Shown here piece after piece: positions 1 to 8,271 of a stretch of DNA of 64,000 nt. Under the pieces are notes generated by a model that was not told where the DNA came from, ran no database searches, and was given only the letters and a program-made list of their open reading frames with translations. The translations under genes and the position numbers were made by a program. Numbering within the stretch: the stretch's first letter is position 1; each line of letters opens with the position of its first letter. This DNA comes from Microbacterium terrisoli (GTDB lineage: Bacteria; Actinomycetota; Actinomycetes; Actinomycetales; Microbacteriaceae), in contig NZ_CP133019.1 in the NCBI RefSeq assembly GCF_030866805.1, positions 620,001 through 684,000 on the forward strand, written 5' to 3'.

Positions 1-310
1 CGAGGCCGTCAAGACCTCCGGTCACGAGCACGCTGAGCACGACGTCCGCGACGCGGCCGCCCGCGGCTACCGCAAGTCCCGCCGTGGATACGTCGTCAGC
101 GACAAGATGGACAAGACGATCGTCGTCGAGGTCGAGGACCGCGTGAAGCACCCCCTCTACGGCAAGGTCCTCCGCCAGACCTCGAAGGTCAAGGTGCACG
201 ACGAGAACAACGCAGCCGGCACCGGCGACCTTGTTCTCATCCACGAGACCCGGCCGCTGAGCGCCACCAAGCGCTGGCGTCTGGTCGAGATTCTCGAGAA
301 GGCCAAGTAA
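1..310 (+). CDS. rpsQ: 30S ribosomal protein S17 (5' end cut by window)
   Basis: This is the C-terminal part of S17, a primary 16S rRNA-binding protein of the 30S subunit. The frame is already open at base 2, and the S17 core ([19 protein letters not shown], then [15 protein letters not shown]) runs through to the stop. The in-frame ATG at 107 lies inside the conserved core and is not the start; the true start is upstream of the window. An acidic, His-containing N-terminal stretch ([16 protein letters not shown]) precedes the core, as in other actinobacterial S17 proteins. rplN follows directly after the stop codon, so the two are co-transcribed. Confidence 0.96.
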   Translation, partial: EAVKTSGHEHAEHDVRDAAARGYRKSRRGYVVSDKMDKTIVVEVEDRVKHPLYGKVLRQTSKVKVHDENNAAGTGDLVLIHETRPLSATKRWRLVEILEKAK

Positions 311-679
311 ATGATTCAGAACGAATCCCGACTCAAGGTCGCCGACAACACCGGCGCCAAGGAGCTGCTCACCATTCGGGTGCTCGGCGGCTCCAACCGC
401 CGCTATGCGGGCCTCGGCGATGTCATCGTCGCCACGGTGAAGGATGCCATCCCCGGCGGAAACGTCAAGAAGGGCGATGTCGTCAAGGCCGTGGTCGTGC
501 GCACCGTCAAGGAGACCCGTCGTGCCGACGGCTCGTACATCAAGTTCGACGAGAACGCCGCCGTGCTCCTGAAGAGCGACGGGGAGCCCCGCGGCACCCG
601 CATCTTCGGGCCGGTCGGCCGTGAGCTTCGCGACAAGAAGTTCATGAAGATCGTCTCGCTGGCACCGGAGGTCATCTGA
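311..679 (+). CDS. rplN: 50S ribosomal protein L14
   Basis: L14 binds 23S rRNA and contributes to the intersubunit bridge. The 122-residue product has the normal family length and starts with the hallmark [19 protein letters not shown], which continues into the conserved [14 protein letters not shown] segment. The ATG immediately follows the rpsQ stop codon, and rplX begins two bases after the L14 stop. This is tight translational coupling inside the spc operon. Nothing unusual was seen. Confidence 0.98.
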   Translation: MIQNESRLKVADNTGAKELLTIRVLGGSNRRYAGLGDVIVATVKDAIPGGNVKKGDVVKAVVVRTVKETRRADGSYIKFDENAAVLLKSDGEPRGTRIFGPVGRELRDKKFMKIVSLAPEVI

Positions 680-681
680 TC

Positions 682-1023
682 ATGGCGAACATCAAGAAGG
701 ACGACCTGGTTCAGGTCCTGACCGGCACCGATCGCGGCAAGCAGGGCAAGGTCCTGGCCGTCATCGCCGAGCAGGACCGCGTGATCGTCGAGGGCGTGAA
801 CTTCGTCACGAAGCACTCCCGCGTCGGTCAGACCCAGCGCGGCACCAAGACCGGCGGCATCGAGACGATGGAGGCGCCGATCCACATCTCCAACGTCGCC
901 GTCGTGGACCCGTCGACCAAGAAGCCGACCCGCGTCGGCCACCGGGTCGATGAGAAGGTCAAGGACGGCACGAAGCGCACGGTTCGCGTGCGTTTTGCGA
1001 AGAAGAGCGGTAAGGACCTCTGA
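682..1023 (+). CDS. rplX: 50S ribosomal protein L24
   Basis: L24 is an early-assembly 23S rRNA-binding protein. The product is 113 residues with an N-terminal KOW motif ([20 protein letters not shown]) and the conserved segment [10 protein letters not shown]. Length and order (rplN-rplX-rplE) are typical. Its stop codon overlaps the rplE start in TGATG (1021-1025), indicating translational coupling. Confidence 0.98.
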   Translation: MANIKKDDLVQVLTGTDRGKQGKVLAVIAEQDRVIVEGVNFVTKHSRVGQTQRGTKTGGIETMEAPIHISNVAVVDPSTKKPTRVGHRVDEKVKDGTKRTVRVRFAKKSGKDL

Positions 1024-1613
1024 TGAGCACCACCACTGCTGCGCCGGCTGGCAAGATCCAGCCGCGCCTGAAGCAGAAGTACCGGAGCGAGATCCAGCAG
1101 AAGCTGCAGGACGAGTTCGGCTACGCGAACGTCATGCAGATTCCCGGCCTGGTCAAGGTCGTGGTCAACACCGGTGTCGGCGAGGCAGCTCGCGACAGCA
1201 AGGTGATCGAAGGTGCGGTCGACGACCTCACCAAGATCACCGGCCAGAAGCCGATCGTGACCAAGGCACGCAAGTCGATCGCGCAGTTCAAGCTGCGCGA
1301 AGGCCAGCCGATCGGCGCCCACGTGACGCTGCGCGGCGACCGCGCCTGGGAGTTCCTGGACCGGCTGATCAGCCTCGCGCTGCCCCGCATCCGTGACTTC
1401 CGCGGCCTGTCGGGCGCACAGTTCGACGGTCACGGCAACTACACGTTCGGTCTCGAGGAGCAGTCGGTGTTCCACGAGATCGACCAGGACCGCATCGACC
1501 GCGTTCGCGGTTTCGACATCACGGTCGTCACGACCGCGGCGACGGATGCCGAGGGCCGGGCGCTGCTGCGTCACCTGGGCTTCCCGTTCCGCTCGGACGA
1601 CGCTCAGGCGTGA
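1023..1613 (+). CDS. rplE: 50S ribosomal protein L5
   Basis: L5 binds 5S rRNA and sits in the central protuberance of the 50S subunit. The 196-residue product shows the L5 signatures [27 protein letters not shown] and [17 protein letters not shown]. The first 15 or so residues ([15 protein letters not shown]) are a short flexible extension of the kind seen in actinobacteria. The ATG overlaps the rplX stop. Downstream there is no rpsN (S14) gene where many bacteria have one; a 160-base spacer with a strong hairpin leads to rpsH instead. Confidence 0.98.
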   Translation: MSTTTAAPAGKIQPRLKQKYRSEIQQKLQDEFGYANVMQIPGLVKVVVNTGVGEAARDSKVIEGAVDDLTKITGQKPIVTKARKSIAQFKLREGQPIGAHVTLRGDRAWEFLDRLISLALPRIRDFRGLSGAQFDGHGNYTFGLEEQSVFHEIDQDRIDRVRGFDITVVTTAATDAEGRALLRHLGFPFRSDDAQA

Positions 1614-1662
1614 GCCGAGGCATCCGTCTAAACTGAACACTTCCGCCTTCGTCCACCGGACG

Positions 1663-1688
1663 CCGATCCCCCGACTTCGGGGGATCGG
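1663..1688 (+). terminator. Strong hairpin between rplE and rpsH
   Basis: The sequence forms a perfect 12-bp inverted repeat (arms 1663-1674 and 1677-1688) around two bases, in practice a 10-bp stem with a small loop. It is very GC-rich and has no following T-run. It lies mid-operon in the slot where rpsN often sits, so an attenuator or RNA-processing/stability element is more likely than a full terminator. That role is inferred from structure and position only. Confidence 0.6.
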
Positions 1689-1774
1689 GGCGGGATGCCT
1701 CGACAGAGGCACTCATAGAAGGTCGGCCGCGGGTGTACCCGTGTCCGAAACCTTATGAACAAAGGAAACAATCC

Positions 1775-2173
1775 ATGACAATGACAGACCCGGTCGCAGA
1801 TATGCTGACCCGTCTGCGCAACGCGAACTCGGCGCACCACGACTCCGTGGCACTGCCGAGCTCGAAGCTGAAGACGAACATCGCCGCGATCCTCAAGCAG
1901 GAGGGCTACATCGCCGACTGGGCCGTCTCCGACGCCCGCGTCGGTCAGACGCTGACCCTGACGCTGAAGTACGGCCCGAACCGCGAGCGGTCGATCGCCG
2001 GCATCAAGCGCGTCTCGAAGCCCGGTCTGCGCGTGTACGCACGCTCGACCGAGCTGCCCACGGTCCTCGGTGGCCTGGGCGTTGCCATCCTGTCCACCTC
2101 CTCTGGCCTCCTGACGGACCGCCAGGCCGAGCAGAAGGGCGTGGGCGGGGAAGTTCTCGCCTACGTGTGGTGA
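1775..2173 (+). CDS. rpsH: 30S ribosomal protein S8
   Basis: S8 is a primary 16S rRNA-binding protein and, in many bacteria, the translational repressor of the spc operon. From the ATG at 1775 the product is 132 residues, the usual S8 length, beginning [18 protein letters not shown]. That start is favoured over the longer in-frame opening at 1733 because AAAGGAAA (1761-1768) is a good Shine-Dalgarno at correct spacing and because the residues before it are not S8-like. The C-terminus keeps [20 protein letters not shown]. rplF starts six bases after the stop. Confidence 0.97.
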   Translation: MTMTDPVADMLTRLRNANSAHHDSVALPSSKLKTNIAAILKQEGYIADWAVSDARVGQTLTLTLKYGPNRERSIAGIKRVSKPGLRVYARSTELPTVLGGLGVAILSTSSGLLTDRQAEQKGVGGEVLAYVW

Positions 2174-2179
2174 TCGACG

Positions 2180-2716
2180 ATGTCGCGTATCGGACGTCTT
2201 CCCATCGACATTCCCGCCGGAGTGACCGTCGAGGTCGCCGGGCAGGCAGTGCAGGTCAAGGGCCCCAAGGGTGAGTTGAACCTCACCGTGGCACGCCCGA
2301 TCGAGGTCACGGTGGAGGAGGGCCAGGTCCTGGTCTCCCGCCCCAATGACGAACGCGAGTCGCGGTCGTTGCACGGCCTGACCCGCACGCTCATCAACAA
2401 CAACATCATCGGTGTCACCCAGGGCTACACCAAGGGCCTCGAGGTCGTCGGCACCGGCTACCGCGTGCAGCAGAAGGGCGGCTCGATCGAGTTCGCGCTC
2501 GGCTTCTCGCACCCGGTGCTGGTCGAGCCGCCGGCAGGCATCACGTTTACGGTCGAAGGCAACAACAAGGTCACCGTGAGCGGCATCGACAAGCAGGCCG
2601 TCGGTGAGGCGGCCGCGAACATCCGCAAGATCCGCAAGCCCGAGCCGTACAAGGGCAAGGGCGTGCGTTACGCCGGCGAGGTCGTTCGGCGCAAGGCCGG
2701 AAAGGCTGGTAAGTAA
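2180..2716 (+). CDS. rplF: 50S ribosomal protein L6
   Basis: L6 lies near the sarcin-ricin loop and factor-binding site of the 50S subunit. The 178-residue product starts [15 protein letters not shown] and contains both alpha/beta repeats and the C-terminal signature [22 protein letters not shown]. Its stop codon overlaps the rplR start (TAATG, 2714-2718). Standard length and context. Confidence 0.98.
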   Translation: MSRIGRLPIDIPAGVTVEVAGQAVQVKGPKGELNLTVARPIEVTVEEGQVLVSRPNDERESRSLHGLTRTLINNNIIGVTQGYTKGLEVVGTGYRVQQKGGSIEFALGFSHPVLVEPPAGITFTVEGNNKVTVSGIDKQAVGEAAANIRKIRKPEPYKGKGVRYAGEVVRRKAGKAGK

Positions 2717-3075
2717 TGGCTGTGAAGTCGAAGTCCGACGCCCGCGCGCGTCGCCACGCACGCCTTCGCAAGAAGGTCGTGGGCACCACCGAGCGTCCCC
2801 GCCTGGTCGTGACCCGTTCGGCCCGCCACGTCTTCGTGCAGGTCGTCGACGACAGCAATGGCCACACCGTGGCCAGCGCCTCGACGCTCGAGACCGATCT
2901 GCGCGCTTTCGACGGTGACAAGACCGCCAAGGCCCGCAAGGTCGGGGAGCTTGTCGCCGAGCGCGCCAAGACCGCCGGTGTCGACGAGGTCGTGTTCGAC
3001 CGCGGCGGCAACCGCTACGCCGGTCGCGTCGCCGCGATCGCCGAGGGTGCCCGCGAAGGAGGGCTGAACCTGTGA
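2716..3075 (+). CDS. rplR: 50S ribosomal protein L18
   Basis: L18 binds 5S rRNA together with L5. The 119-residue product shows the L18 pattern: a basic N-terminus ([16 protein letters not shown]), [20 protein letters not shown], and the C-terminal [20 protein letters not shown]. It overlaps rplF at its start and overlaps the GTG start of rpsE by four bases, consistent with coupled translation of the operon. Confidence 0.98.
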   Translation: MAVKSKSDARARRHARLRKKVVGTTERPRLVVTRSARHVFVQVVDDSNGHTVASASTLETDLRAFDGDKTAKARKVGELVAERAKTAGVDEVVFDRGGNRYAGRVAAIAEGAREGGLNL

Positions 3076-3794
3076 GTGACGCAACGCAGAACAAGAGTGT
3101 GGAGACCGAAGTGACCGCCGATCAGGCAGCGCCGGCCCAGGAGGCCGCGGCCACCACCGAGACGACGACCGAGCGCGAGCCGCGCCGCGGAGGGCGCGAC
3201 CGCAACTCGCGCGACCGCAACTCGCGTGACCGCAACTCGCGCGACCGTGGGGACAACCAGTTCCTCGAGCGCGTCGTGACGATCAATCGCGTGTCGAAGG
3301 TCGTCAAGGGCGGACGCCGGTTCAGCTTCACTGCTCTGGTGGTCGTCGGCGACGGCAACGGCGTTGTCGGTGTCGGCTACGGCAAGGCCCGTGAGGTGCC
3401 CCTGGCGATCTCCAAGGGCGTCGAAGAGGCCAAGCGCAACTTCTTCCGCGTGCCGCGCGTGAACAAGACGATCCCGCACCCGGTGCAGGGCGAGGCAGCC
3501 GCCGGTGTGGTGCTGCTGCGTCCGGCCGCAGCCGGTACCGGTGTCATCGCCGGTGGCCCGGTGCGTGCCGTGCTCGAGTGCGCCGGCATCCACGATGTCC
3601 TGTCGAAGTCGCTCGGCTCGTCGAACACGATCAACATCGTGCACGCGACCGTCGCGGCGCTGAAGCGTCTCGAAGAGCCGCGCGCCGTCGCCGCCCGTCG
3701 TGGCCTGGACTTCGATCAGGTCGCCCCGGCCCGTCTCATCCGTGCCGAAGCTGCGGATGCCGCAGCCGCCCGTGAGCAGAAGGTAGGTGCCTGA
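3072..3794 (+). CDS. rpsE: 30S ribosomal protein S5 with DRNSR-repeat N-terminal extension
   Basis: S5 shapes the mRNA entry channel and affects decoding fidelity. The 240-residue product starts at a GTG overlapping the rplR stop. The first 55 or so residues are a disordered extension: Ala/Glu/Thr-rich, then an Arg-rich stretch with three tandem DRNSR units. The S5 core follows ([23 protein letters not shown] through the dsRBD-like domain and the [12 protein letters not shown] segment). E. coli S5 is about 167 residues, so the extra length is almost all in the N-terminal extension. Actinobacterial S5 proteins commonly have such extensions; the repeat is the local peculiarity. Confidence 0.97.
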   Translation: MSDATQNKSVETEVTADQAAPAQEAAATTETTTEREPRRGGRDRNSRDRNSRDRNSRDRGDNQFLERVVTINRVSKVVKGGRRFSFTALVVVGDGNGVVGVGYGKAREVPLAISKGVEEAKRNFFRVPRVNKTIPHPVQGEAAAGVVLLRPAAAGTGVIAGGPVRAVLECAGIHDVLSKSLGSSNTINIVHATVAALKRLEEPRAVAARRGLDFDQVAPARLIRAEAADAAAAREQKVGA

Positions 3795-3979
3795 TGGCTG
3801 CCCGTCTGAAGGTCACCCAGGTCAAGTCCAAGGTGAGCGAGAAGCAGAACCAGCGCGACACGTTGCGCAGCCTCGGCCTCAAGCGGATCGGCGACACGGT
3901 CGTCCGTCCCGACGACGCGCAGACGCGCGGTTACGTCAAGGCCGTCGCCCACCTCGTGAAGGTTGAGGAGATCGACTAA
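3794..3979 (+). CDS. rpmD: 50S ribosomal protein L30
   Basis: L30 is a small peripheral 50S protein. The 61-residue product ([20 protein letters not shown], then [19 protein letters not shown]) has the normal length and the conserved core. Its ATG overlaps the rpsE stop and its stop overlaps the rplO start (TAATG), so it sits in the typical rpsE-rpmD-rplO order. Confidence 0.98.
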   Translation: MAARLKVTQVKSKVSEKQNQRDTLRSLGLKRIGDTVVRPDDAQTRGYVKAVAHLVKVEEID

Positions 3980-4509
3980 TGGCTGAGAAGGCCGAGAAGA
4001 ACGAGAAGGCGCCCGCGAAGAAGGCGGCGGTCAAGAAGGATGTCGTGGCCTCGCGTCCCGGTGTCCTGAAGGTCCACCACCTGCGTCCGGTCCCCGGCGC
4101 CAACACCGCGAAGACCCGTGTGGGTCGCGGTGAGGGCTCCAAGGGCAAGACCGCCGGTCGCGGCACCAAGGGCACCAAGGCCCGTTACCAGGTGCGTCCC
4201 GGCTTCCAGGGTGGCCAGCTGCCGCTGCACATGCGTGCACCGAAGCTGCGCGGCTTCAAGAACCCGTTCCGCGTCGAGTACCAGGTCGTGAACCTGGACA
4301 AGCTCGCGGAGCTGTACCCGTCCGGTGGCGAGGTCACCGTCAGCGACCTGGTCGCCAAGGGTGCGGTTCGCAAGAACGAGAAGGTCAAGGTGCTCGGCAC
4401 CGGCGACATCGCGGTCAAGCTCACCGTGTCGGTCGACAAGGTCTCCGGCTCGGCACAGCAGAAGATCGTCGCCGCCGGAGGTACCGTGGCTGTCGCTGCG
4501 GCGGAGTAA
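3979..4509 (+). CDS. rplO: 50S ribosomal protein L15
   Basis: L15 is a late-assembly 50S protein. The 176-residue product carries a Lys/Glu/Ala-rich extension of about 30 residues ([20 protein letters not shown]) before the canonical core [20 protein letters not shown]. The Gly-rich rRNA-binding segment [17 protein letters not shown] and the C-terminal [13 protein letters not shown] follow. It is the last gene before a strong terminator hairpin, so this operon segment probably ends here. Confidence 0.97.
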   Translation: MAEKAEKNEKAPAKKAAVKKDVVASRPGVLKVHHLRPVPGANTAKTRVGRGEGSKGKTAGRGTKGTKARYQVRPGFQGGQLPLHMRAPKLRGFKNPFRVEYQVVNLDKLAELYPSGGEVTVSDLVAKGAVRKNEKVKVLGTGDIAVKLTVSVDKVSGSAQQKIVAAGGTVAVAAAE

Positions 4510-4515
4510 CCCCCA

Positions 4516-4553
4516 GCGAAACGGGGCCGGAGAAACCTCCGGCCCCGTTTCGC
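4516..4553 (+). terminator. Terminator hairpin after rplO
   Basis: A perfect 17-bp stem (4516-4532 pairs with 4537-4553) closes a four-base loop AAAC, starting seven bases after the rplO stop. No long T-run follows, which is usual for high-GC actinobacterial terminators. It separates the ribosomal operon from secY; a TAACCT hexamer at 4613-4618 is a possible -10 element for secY, without a clear -35. Confidence 0.85.
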
Positions 4554-4673
4554 ATCCGGCCATCCGGCGGCATCGCCGCACCGAAGCGTGCGACGCATCC
4601 CGGTGGCTGGGCTAACCTGGTTGTCTGTGTGCACTCCGTGTGCGCCGGCATCCCACTTTCTGGAGGATTCCCT

Positions 4674-5993
4674 TTGTTCAGCGCCATCCAGCGAGTCTTC
4701 CGTACACCCGACCTGAGACGGAAGATCGGCTTCAGCCTGGCGATCATCGTGATCTATCGGCTCGGGGCGCACGTGCCCACGCCGTTCGTCAGCTTCCCGA
4801 AGGTTCAGGAGTGTCTGCGCGAAGGCGGCGGCACCCAAGGCCTGCTCTCCATGGTCAACCTGTTCTCGGGCGGCGCTCTGCTGCAGCTATCGATCTTCGC
4901 GCTCGGCGTCATGCCGTACATCACCGCGGCGATCATCATCCAACTGCTGCGCGTGGTCATCCCGCACTTCGAGACGCTGTACCAAGAGGGTCAGTCCGGG
5001 CAGGCCAAGCTCACGCAGTACACCCGTTACCTCACGATCGCCCTCGCGCTGCTGCAGTCGACCACGCTGGTCACCGTCGCCAGCACAGGTCAGCTGTTCG
5101 GCTCGTCGGTGCAGGCGTGCCAGCAGGTGCTCACCAACGACGCGTGGTGGGCGCAGATGCTCATGGTGCTCGCGCTGACGGCCGGCACCGGTCTGATCAT
5201 GTGGATGGCCGAGCTGATGACAGAGAAGGGCGTCGGCAACGGCATGTCGATCCTGATCTTCATCTCGATCGTCGCCACGTTCCCTGCGGCCATGTGGACC
5301 ATCAAGCAGGCCCGCGGCTGGGACACGTTCTTCCTCGTGATCGTGGTGGGCATCGTCATCATCACCCTGATCGTGTTCGTCGAGCAGTCGGTGCGACGCA
5401 TCCCGGTGCAGTACGCCAAGCGCATCGTCGGGCGGCGCACGTACGGCGGCACCAGCACATACATCCCGATCAAGATGAACATGGCCAACGTGATCCCGGT
5501 CATCTTCGCCTCATCGCTGCTGTACATCCCCGCGCTGATCGCGCAGTTCAACCAGCCCGCCGCCGGCCAGCAGCCGGCGCAATGGGTCGTGTGGATCAAC
5601 AACTACCTCGTCAAGGGCGATCACCCGATCTACTGGCTGCTGTACTTCGTGCTGACGGTCGGCTTCACCTTCTTCTACGTCGCGATCACGTTCAACCCGG
5701 TCGAGATCTCCGACAACATGAAGAAGTACGGCGGATTCATCCCCGGTATCCGTGCGGGTCGGCCCACCGCCGAGTACCTGGATTACGTCATCAGTCGCAT
5801 CACCACGGTCGGCGCGCTGTACCTTGGTCTGGTCGCCCTGATACCGCTGGTCGCTCTGTCGACGGTGGCGGCGAACCAGAACTTCCCGTTCGGCGGTGCC
5901 TCGATCATCATCATGGTCGGTGTGGGGCTTGAGACGGTGAAGCAGATCGATGCGCAGCTTCAGCAGCGCCACTACGAAGGACTCCTGCGATGA
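4674..5993 (+). CDS. secY: Preprotein translocase subunit SecY
   Basis: SecY is the channel subunit of the Sec translocon in the cytoplasmic membrane. The TTG at 4674 is chosen as start because TGGAGGA (4661-4667) is a good Shine-Dalgarno in front of it, and the protein then begins as expected for the family (FSAIQRVFRTPDLRRKIGFS); the upstream in-frame ATG at 4629 has no such support. The product is 439 residues with ten predicted membrane segments and the family motifs GAHVPTPF, FSGGALLQLSIFALGVMPYI, TEKGVGNGMS and NPVEISDNMKKYGGFIPGIR. Its stop overlaps the adk start by four bases. Confidence 0.97.
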   Translation: MFSAIQRVFRTPDLRRKIGFSLAIIVIYRLGAHVPTPFVSFPKVQECLREGGGTQGLLSMVNLFSGGALLQLSIFALGVMPYITAAIIIQLLRVVIPHFETLYQEGQSGQAKLTQYTRYLTIALALLQSTTLVTVASTGQLFGSSVQACQQVLTNDAWWAQMLMVLALTAGTGLIMWMAELMTEKGVGNGMSILIFISIVATFPAAMWTIKQARGWDTFFLVIVVGIVIITLIVFVEQSVRRIPVQYAKRIVGRRTYGGTSTYIPIKMNMANVIPVIFASSLLYIPALIAQFNQPAAGQQPAQWVVWINNYLVKGDHPIYWLLYFVLTVGFTFFYVAITFNPVEISDNMKKYGGFIPGIRAGRPTAEYLDYVISRITTVGALYLGLVALIPLVALSTVAANQNFPFGGASIIIMVGVGLETVKQIDAQLQQRHYEGLLR

Positions 5994-6586
5994 CGTCAAC
6001 CGCCCGTCTGGTGATCGTCGGCCCTCAGGGTTCGGGCAAAGGCACCCAGGGTGCCCGTATCGCCGAGGCCCTCGGCATCCCGGCCATCTCGACCGGGGAC
6101 GTGTTCCGCGCCAACATCAAGGCCGGCACGCCCCTCGGCGAGCAGGTGAAGGCGATCACGGCGGCGGGCAACCTCGTCTCGGACGAGTTGACCGGTCGGA
6201 TCGTGCGCGACCGGCTGGCGCAGGACGACGCCGCGGGCGGTTTTCTTCTCGACGGCTACCCGCGCAACGTGCGGCAGGTCGAAGACCTCGACGGGTTCCT
6301 GGATGCGGCCGGTCTGGACGCGGTCATCGAGCTGTCCGTGCCGCGGGACGAATCCATGGCGCGCTTGGCGCTGCGGGCGAAAGAGCAGGGTCGCACCGAC
6401 GACACCGACGAGGCCATCGCCAAGCGACTGTCGATCTATGAGCGTGAGACTGCGCCGATCCTCGATGTGTATCGGGAGCGCGGCATCGTCGACACGATCG
6501 ACGGGGTCGGCAGCCTCGATGAGATCACCGCACGCATCACCGACGCACTGGCTGCGCGCGGCATCACCCGCCCGGCAGCCGTCTGA
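5990..6586 (+). CDS. adk: Adenylate kinase
   Basis: Adk interconverts ATP plus AMP with two ADP in the cytosol. The 198-residue product has the P-loop GPQGSGKGTQ near residue 10, the AMP-binding STGDVFRANIKAGTPLG region and the DGYPRN motif. The length and the short loop around EQGRTDDTDEAIAKRL show it is the short type without a zinc-binding LID insertion, as is usual in actinobacteria. It overlaps secY (ATGA) and is followed two bases later by map, the standard secY-adk-map order. Confidence 0.97.
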   Translation: MTSTARLVIVGPQGSGKGTQGARIAEALGIPAISTGDVFRANIKAGTPLGEQVKAITAAGNLVSDELTGRIVRDRLAQDDAAGGFLLDGYPRNVRQVEDLDGFLDAAGLDAVIELSVPRDESMARLALRAKEQGRTDDTDEAIAKRLSIYERETAPILDVYRERGIVDTIDGVGSLDEITARITDALAARGITRPAAV

Positions 6587-6588
6587 TC

Positions 6589-7422
6589 GTGGCGCTTCGC
6601 CGCGGCATCTACAAGAGCCCCGCGCAGCTGCGCGGCATGGTCGAGCCTGGCCGCATCACCGCGGCGATGCTCGAGGCGGTGCGTCCGCTGATCGTCGCGG
6701 GCACGACGACGCTGCAACTGGATGCCGCAGCAGCCGCGGTCGTGACCTCGAACAGGGCCCTCTCGAATTTCCAGATGGTGCGCGGGTACCGGCACACGGT
6801 GTGCGTCTCGGTCAACGACGAGGTCGTGCACGGGATCCCCGGCGATCGTGTGCTCGAGCCCGGTGACATCGTCTCGGTGGATGCCGGTGCCGAGTACCGC
6901 GGGTGGAACGGCGACTCGGCGATCACGGTCGTCGTGCCCGACGACGCGCGTCCCGACGTGGTCGCCGAGCGGCAGGAGCTGTCGCGGGTGACCGAGGGGT
7001 CGCTGTGGGCCGGGGTCGCCGCCCTTGCCTCTGCGACGCACCTTGCCGAGGTCGGAGCGGCCGTGCAGGGCTTCGTCGAGGCCTCCGGCCATGACTACGG
7101 CATCCTGCGCGACTACGTCGGCCACGGCATCGGACGCAAGATGCACGAATCGCCGGCGGTGTTCAATTATCGCGTGTCGGACCCCGGACCCGAGGTGCGC
7201 CCCGGCCTGGCCATCGCGATCGAGCCGATGGTCGTCATCGGCAGCGACGCGACGTACGTCGGCGACGACGGGTGGACCGTCTCGACCGTCGACGGTTCAG
7301 CCGGCTCACATTGGGAACATAGCGTCGCCGTGCATGATGATGGTGTCTGGGTGCTCACCGCGCCCGATGGGGGAGTCGCAGGACTTGCGCCGTTCGGCGT
7401 CGTCCCGGTTCCCCTCCCGTAG
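6589..7422 (+). CDS. map: Type I methionine aminopeptidase
   Basis: This enzyme removes the initiator methionine from nascent proteins using two divalent metals. The 277-residue product starts with GTG directly after adk. The metal ligands are visible in order: Asp in VSVDAGAEYRGWNGDSA (two Asp), His in GHGIGRKMHE, Glu in AIEPM, and Glu in SHWEHSVAVHDDG. The substrate His lies in YRHTVCVSVNDEVVHGIP. Position after adk in the secY cluster agrees with the assignment. Confidence 0.96.
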   Translation: MALRRGIYKSPAQLRGMVEPGRITAAMLEAVRPLIVAGTTTLQLDAAAAAVVTSNRALSNFQMVRGYRHTVCVSVNDEVVHGIPGDRVLEPGDIVSVDAGAEYRGWNGDSAITVVVPDDARPDVVAERQELSRVTEGSLWAGVAALASATHLAEVGAAVQGFVEASGHDYGILRDYVGHGIGRKMHESPAVFNYRVSDPGPEVRPGLAIAIEPMVVIGSDATYVGDDGWTVSTVDGSAGSHWEHSVAVHDDGVWVLTAPDGGVAGLAPFGVVPVPLP

Positions 7423-7449
7423 AACCCCCTTCGAGAGAACGAGGAAACA

Positions 7450-8121
7450 ATGGCTACCGCTGTGCGGAAGACGAACTGGTTCGCCATCTGGGTCAGCGTG
7501 GCGGCTGTTGTGGTGCTGGTCGTGGTGACCGGCATCGTGATCGCGATCAACAACTCCGCGTCGGCGCCCGGCTCAGAGCCGAAAGGCAGCATCGTGAACA
7601 CGGAGGCCGGGTCGGTGACCTTCGGTGACGGCACGAACACCATCGACACGTACGTCGACTTCCTGTGCCCCTATTGCAACCAGTTCGAGCAGAGCGAGGG
7701 CCCGGCGATCAAGCAGCTCGTCGATGCCGGCACCGTGAAGCTGAACGTGCACCCGGTGACGATCCTCGACGGCCGCTCGTCGCCTTCCGGCTACTCGAGC
7801 CGCGCGGCCGGCGCGTTCTACGCCGTCGCCGTCGCCGACCCTGACAACGCCTATGCATTCATGCAGGCGATGTACGCCAACCAGCCCGAAGAGGGCTCGG
7901 CCGGCCTGTCCGACGACCAGATCGTGCAGATCGCCAAGTCCGCCGGGGTGAAGATGACCAGTGACCTCGAGAAGGCGATCACGTCCAACGAGTACCAGAA
8001 GTACGCGCTGTCCAAGGGGCTGCCCAGCGACGCGACCGGAACTCCGGCGCTGTACGTCAATGGCAAGCAGGTCAACGTGACCATGGATGCGAAGACCGAC
8101 ATCACGCCGAACCTCAAGTAG
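7450..8121 (+). CDS. Membrane-anchored DsbA-family thioredoxin-fold protein
   Basis: Predicted extracytoplasmic thiol-disulfide oxidoreductase. The 223-residue protein has an N-terminal membrane anchor (about residues 10-34) and then a thioredoxin-like domain of the DsbA type with a CPYC active site (Cys73 and Cys76) and a cis-Pro motif GTPALYVNG near the C-terminus. Family members form or isomerise disulfides in secreted proteins; its precise partner is unknown. It starts 27 bases after map behind GAGAACGAGGAA and ends just before a strong terminator, so it is probably the last gene of the secY-adk-map unit. Confidence 0.9.
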   Translation: MATAVRKTNWFAIWVSVAAVVVLVVVTGIVIAINNSASAPGSEPKGSIVNTEAGSVTFGDGTNTIDTYVDFLCPYCNQFEQSEGPAIKQLVDAGTVKLNVHPVTILDGRSSPSGYSSRAAGAFYAVAVADPDNAYAFMQAMYANQPEEGSAGLSDDQIVQIAKSAGVKMTSDLEKAITSNEYQKYALSKGLPSDATGTPALYVNGKQVNVTMDAKTDITPNLK

Positions 8122-8130
8122 TTCGCGCCA

Positions 8131-8174
8131 GACGATGAGGGGTGGGATGCCGCGGCATCCCACCCCTCATCGTC
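8131..8174 (+). terminator. Terminator with 21-bp perfect stem
   Basis: Arms 8131-8151 and 8154-8174 are perfectly complementary over 21 bp around a two-base centre. The inner part is the palindrome GGGATGCCGCGGCATCCC. It begins nine bases after the stop of the DsbA-like gene and also faces the 3' end of the convergent secreted-protein gene, so it may serve both. Confidence 0.88.
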
Positions 8175-8271
8175 TGTGCGGTTGCGGTGGTTCTGCGGAA
8201 CTCACGTGTTGATGCCACAGGCGCATCAAGGGGTGAGTCACCGCGAACCGCCGGCCGGCCGCTGCCTCCGG

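Noticed and set aside
1733..1774. Longer N-terminus for S8
   Set aside because: The extra residues are not S8-like, and a good Shine-Dalgarno supports ATG 1775.
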